Source of the DNA: an uncultured Serinicoccus sp.
GTDB lineage: Bacteria; Actinomycetota; Actinomycetes; Actinomycetales; Dermatophilaceae
Assembly: GCF_947500995.1 (NCBI RefSeq)
Contig: NZ_CANMUA010000001.1
Coordinates: forward strand, 648,964 to 712,963
Direction: 5' to 3'
DNA length: 64,000 bases
Each line of letters starts with the position of its first letter. Position 1 is the first letter of the stretch. This document shows, one piece after another, positions 61,209 through 64,000 of this stretch. The notes beneath the pieces are model-generated. The model searched no databases. It was not told where the DNA came from and saw only the letters and a list, made by a program, of their open reading frames with translations. The position numbers and the translations under genes are program-made.

Positions 61209-63536
61209 ATGGCAGTGGCGCGGGAGGAAGACAGCGACCAGGGTGACCTGTTCGTGGAGCACGGTGCCCGCCTACACCTCTTGGCGGCCATGCTTACCGG
61301 GAGCACGAACGGCGCGACGCGGCTCACGGTACGGGCACTGGTCTCCGCGGCCCCGGGTGCCGGGTGGCGCGAAATGCGGGGCGAACTGGTCCGCGCCTAC
61401 CTGCGCACCCAATCCCGGCGCGCCGAGCGCATGCCGGCAGGTGGGGTCCGGGACGCGGGCGACGTGCTGGAGCGGCTGCGTCCGCGCGAGCGGGCGGTCG
61501 CAGTGCTGCACCTCGTTGAGGGGGCGAGCAGTGCCGACATCGTTGAGGCCCTGCGGCTGCCGGCCGAGAAGGTCGCACGTCTGCTGCCCGCCACACCGGG
61601 GCTGGACACCGCCCTCCAGGCGGTCGGGGACCGCTACGCGCTGCACGGCTCCGACCTGGCCGCGGTTGTCGACCCAACCCTCACCCAGGCCCCGCCGGAG
61701 CCGCCGGCCCGCGACCGGCGCCGGTGGTGGTGGGTGGCGGCCGCGGCGGTGCCGCTCGCGGTGCTTTGCGGGTATGCGCTCTCCCCCGACCGCGACGAGG
61801 CCACCGGGTCCGACGATGCGGCACCGACGGGTCCGGGGGTCGTCGTGCCCGATGCGGTGAACCTCACCGAGGCCGGTTTCGAGCTGGACGACGACGGCGA
61901 ACCGCCGAGCCGTGCGGCGGACCTAACCCGCATGGAAACCCTGAAGCTCACCCCCGGACGGAGCGCCGACCTGACCCTCAACACCGGCGACGCACGCTTC
62001 GGTGGTGAGCTCGCCTCCTTCGCCGTGCTGTGGTGCGACATGCCTCCAGCCGACGACCCAGCCCTCGCCCGCCCCGTCGGCGAGATCACGGTAGAGGGAT
62101 CGACGCTCACTCTGCCCTGTGCCGGCACCGCGGGAGAGCCGGCAGTGGGGCTGGACCACATCGTTGCGCTGCCCGCAAGCGGTGAGGCGCGGGTCCGCGT
62201 CACAGGTGACCTGCCGCCGGACGGCAGTGCCGTGCTGGGGCTCTACGCGCAGACCGATGGCGTCGCGGTCGAGCCGCTGCCCGATGGCGACCTGACCGCC
62301 GGACCACCCATCCCCCCGGCGGCGGTCGCTGTCGATGAGCTGGGCCCTGCGCTTCCCTACGACCAGGGCGGCAGGCTGGTGCAGCCGGTCCAGCTCTCCC
62401 CAGACAGCACCATCCGGGTGTGGTCCGGGCGGAAGGGCGCTGTGACGGTGCTCGTCGACGGCGTACCGGTGACCGACGACGGCGATCTCAAGAGGTGGGC
62501 CGGCGGCGATGCTGGGTGGCGCGGCCAGCAGCCGGATGTGCGCGAGGGCCGCTGGGTGGTCTATGTGCCCGGGTCGGCACGAGAGTTCGCCCTGCCGGAT
62601 GACCTGGTCCCCGAGGGTGGCCAACAGCGCTCCGCCGTCGTCGAGGTCCTGGCCGAGAGCACCGAGCACGTCCAGGTCGTAGCCACCCGCGCCGCTCCGG
62701 GCGACTCCGACCACGACCCCCTGCCGCAGGCGGACGAGGGCGAGGCACCGGAACTCGTCTGGGGCCACCGTCTGGCCGGTGCTTGGGAGGTGCCGACGGA
62801 CGGGCTGGAGCGCGAGCTGCTGGACCCCGCCTTGGGCGAGGAAGTCACCTGGGTCCTCCTGCACCCGCAATCCGAGGAGTTGGCCGCGGCACGACCACTG
62901 TTGTGGCGCGAGGGTGCCGTGCGACAGGGCCGCAGCCTGACCGTCGCGCGACAGGTGGAAGACCCGTCCGACATCTCCCGCATCATCGAGGAGGCCATGC
63001 AGAATGACGGGCGGCTGCGGGAGGAGTACCTCACCACCAGTGCGGATCCCTCCGACCCACGGAGACAATTCGCCATGGCACCCGCGACCCCCACTTCTGC
63101 TGCGGGTCTGCTCCTCGCCTACGAGCCGGTCGATTACAACGACTTCGACTTCGCGGCGGCACGGGTGTCGGCGACCAGCCGGCCCGTGGGTGAGGAGCCA
63201 ATAGGCTCTCCGATCGCTTCGCCCATGGCGGCCCTGCCCAGAGTGAATACCGGGGATCTCGACGAGCACGGCCGGATCACTGTCAGCATTCCGTCCGGTG
63301 GCACCTTGTGGGTCCGCGCCGAGACCCACGGGCGGGGCCGCGTGCGCTTTGAGGTGGACGGGCAGCCGCCCGAGTTCTTGACCCGGACCGACGGGTGGTG
63401 GTCCAGCTGGACCGACCGGAACGTCATCACCGACGTCCCACTGACCTCCGAAATCTCCGGCCGCTCCAGTGACCTGGAGCTCTCCATCACCGTTGAGGAC
63501 TACGACAACGTGAGCATTGAGGTGCTACGCCACTAA
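61209..63536 (+). CDS. Single-pass membrane protein with degenerate ECF sigma-like N-terminus and large outer domain
   Basis: A 775-residue protein I cannot assign to a known family. Residues 12-70 resemble a worn ECF sigma region 2 (LFVEHGARLHLLAAMLTGS). Residues 81-126 look like sigma region 4, with RPRERAVAVLHLVEGASSADIVEALRLPAEKVARLL matching a helix-turn-helix (split: RPRERAVAVL and ASSADIVEALRLPAEKV). A transmembrane helix (173-191, WWWVAAAAVPLAVLCGYAL) follows a Pro-rich linker, then about 580 residues of mostly beta-type acidic outer domain with two Cys, and a jelly-roll-like end. Domain calls are from pattern alone. ATG 61209, 6 nt after GAGACT. Confidence 0.6.
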   Translation: MAVAREEDSDQGDLFVEHGARLHLLAAMLTGSTNGATRLTVRALVSAAPGAGWREMRGELVRAYLRTQSRRAERMPAGGVRDAGDVLERLRPRERAVAVLHLVEGASSADIVEALRLPAEKVARLLPATPGLDTALQAVGDRYALHGSDLAAVVDPTLTQAPPEPPARDRRRWWWVAAAAVPLAVLCGYALSPDRDEATGSDDAAPTGPGVVVPDAVNLTEAGFELDDDGEPPSRAADLTRMETLKLTPGRSADLTLNTGDARFGGELASFAVLWCDMPPADDPALARPVGEITVEGSTLTLPCAGTAGEPAVGLDHIVALPASGEARVRVTGDLPPDGSAVLGLYAQTDGVAVEPLPDGDLTAGPPIPPAAVAVDELGPALPYDQGGRLVQPVQLSPDSTIRVWSGRKGAVTVLVDGVPVTDDGDLKRWAGGDAGWRGQQPDVREGRWVVYVPGSAREFALPDDLVPEGGQQRSAVVEVLAESTEHVQVVATRAAPGDSDHDPLPQADEGEAPELVWGHRLAGAWEVPTDGLERELLDPALGEEVTWVLLHPQSEELAAARPLLWREGAVRQGRSLTVARQVEDPSDISRIIEEAMQNDGRLREEYLTTSADPSDPRRQFAMAPATPTSAAGLLLAYEPVDYNDFDFAAARVSATSRPVGEEPIGSPIASPMAALPRVNTGDLDEHGRITVSIPSGGTLWVRAETHGRGRVRFEVDGQPPEFLTRTDGWWSSWTDRNVITDVPLTSEISGRSSDLELSITVEDYDNVSIEVLRH

Positions 63537-63758
63537 CCAGCCGGTTTCATGGGATCCCTCGACAGGGCGACAGCGGCGCAGCTACCCACGCTTAGCGCCG
63601 CGCTTCGTTCGTCGGTCCTTCGGTGCAGTTGAGTCCCGCATAGTGGTGTAGCGCGGTAGCTGAGGTCGTCGTCTCCGGCGTGTGTGCCGGACGAGGACGC
63701 GGCCACCGCGTGATCCTTCGAGTGAACCTTCCACAGCACCCTCGAACGGAGTCACACG
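63537..63758 (+). other. Intergenic, probable left end of IS256-family element
   Basis: No gene. The terminal repeat of the IS256-type element starting its transposase at 63759 should lie here, but without the other end I cannot place it. Confidence 0.4.
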
Positions 63759-64000
63759 ATGACCGCTCCCCACATTGTCGACCCTGCTGGCCTGCTCGGC
63801 GAAGCCCTGGCCGAGGCCAGCCCTGACTTGATGCGCCACCTGTTGCAGTCGATCATCAACAGCCTGCTGTCCGCGGACGCCGACGCCGTCGTCGGCGCCG
63901 AGTACGGCCAACCCACCGCCGGCCGCCTCGCGCAGCGCAACGGCTACCGGCACCGGCCCCTGGACACCCGGGTGGGCACCTTGGACGTGGCGGTCCCCAA
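63759..64000 (+). CDS. IS256-family (mutator type) transposase, N-terminal part
   Basis: The first 80 residues are visible and the frame runs off the window. The pattern LMRHLLQSIINSLLSADADA then VVGAEYGQPT, RNGYRHRPLDTRVGTLDVAVPK is the N-terminus of transposase mutator (IS256/IS1081-type) proteins. The catalytic DDE residues lie beyond the window, so whether the element is complete cannot be told. Another sign that this end of the window is mobile DNA. Confidence 0.85.
   Translation, partial: MTAPHIVDPAGLLGEALAEASPDLMRHLLQSIINSLLSADADAVVGAEYGQPTAGRLAQRNGYRHRPLDTRVGTLDVAVP

Overview
The window reads as chromosome of a high-GC actinobacterium of the Micrococcales, most like Intrasporangiaceae/Ornithinimicrobiaceae. 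That placement is inference from very high GC, GTG starts, GTGA start/stop overlaps, the folate/ftsH, tad and crp-nth neighbourhoods, and a 6C small RNA; there is no 16S gene to confirm it. Gene order follows the Mycobacterium tuberculosis Rv3605c-Rv3683 segment (from memory) in several blocks.

Layout. 1-1757: end of a MidA-type methyltransferase and a solo NuoD paralogue. 1872-6751 (minus): ftsH-folE-folP-folBK-DUF3180, covering early and middle folate synthesis with folB and folK fused. 6956-12691: a flavin-dependent oxidoreductase inserted between ftsH and hpt, then hpt-tilS-DUF2342 protease-dacB and divergent ppa. 12904-18205: DUF3352 protein, tRNA-Thr(CGT), secreted TAP-like peptidase, holB-tmk. 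18312-25642: TipA-like MerR regulator with a textbook MerR operator, Lrp/AsnC regulator, a 1761-residue secreted subtilase with kelch and CWB2 modules and its winged-helix neighbour. 25789-37582: PLP transsulfuration-type enzyme, topA, DUF6636 lipoprotein, methyltransferase, proton-pumping pyrophosphatase hppA, MrfA-like helicase, small membrane protein. 37768-42565 (minus): a tad pilus locus (tadA-tadB-tadC-Flp-TadE-TadE-like), a 6C RNA and a degenerate Fic-fold protein. 42911-52504: holin-like protein, CoA-type NUDIX, nth, crp, MBL/NUDIX/RidA/DUF4177 operon, ponA with PASTA, YqeY and a metallophosphoesterase. 52495-53940: an AAA ATPase.

From tRNA-Pro(CGG) at 54051 onward the character changes: a MobF relaxase-helicase, low-density DNA with a 20-bp direct repeat, a complete IS3-family element (59802-61165, TCT target duplication), a 775-residue membrane protein whose N-terminus looks like a degenerate ECF sigma factor, and the start of an IS256-family transposase. 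I read this as the left part of an integrative element at the tRNA-Pro 3' end; its right end and integrase lie outside the window.

Themes. Many genes have a TANNNT-like hexamer 6-8 nt before the start codon, which predicts leaderless mRNAs. The octamer GGCATACC/GGTATGCC recurs through the chromosomal part far more than composition predicts. The strongest candidates for undescribed biology are the membrane-tethered sigma-like protein (61209-63536), the octamer, the solo NuoD lacking the quinone-site tyrosine, and the degenerate Fic protein beside the tad locus.
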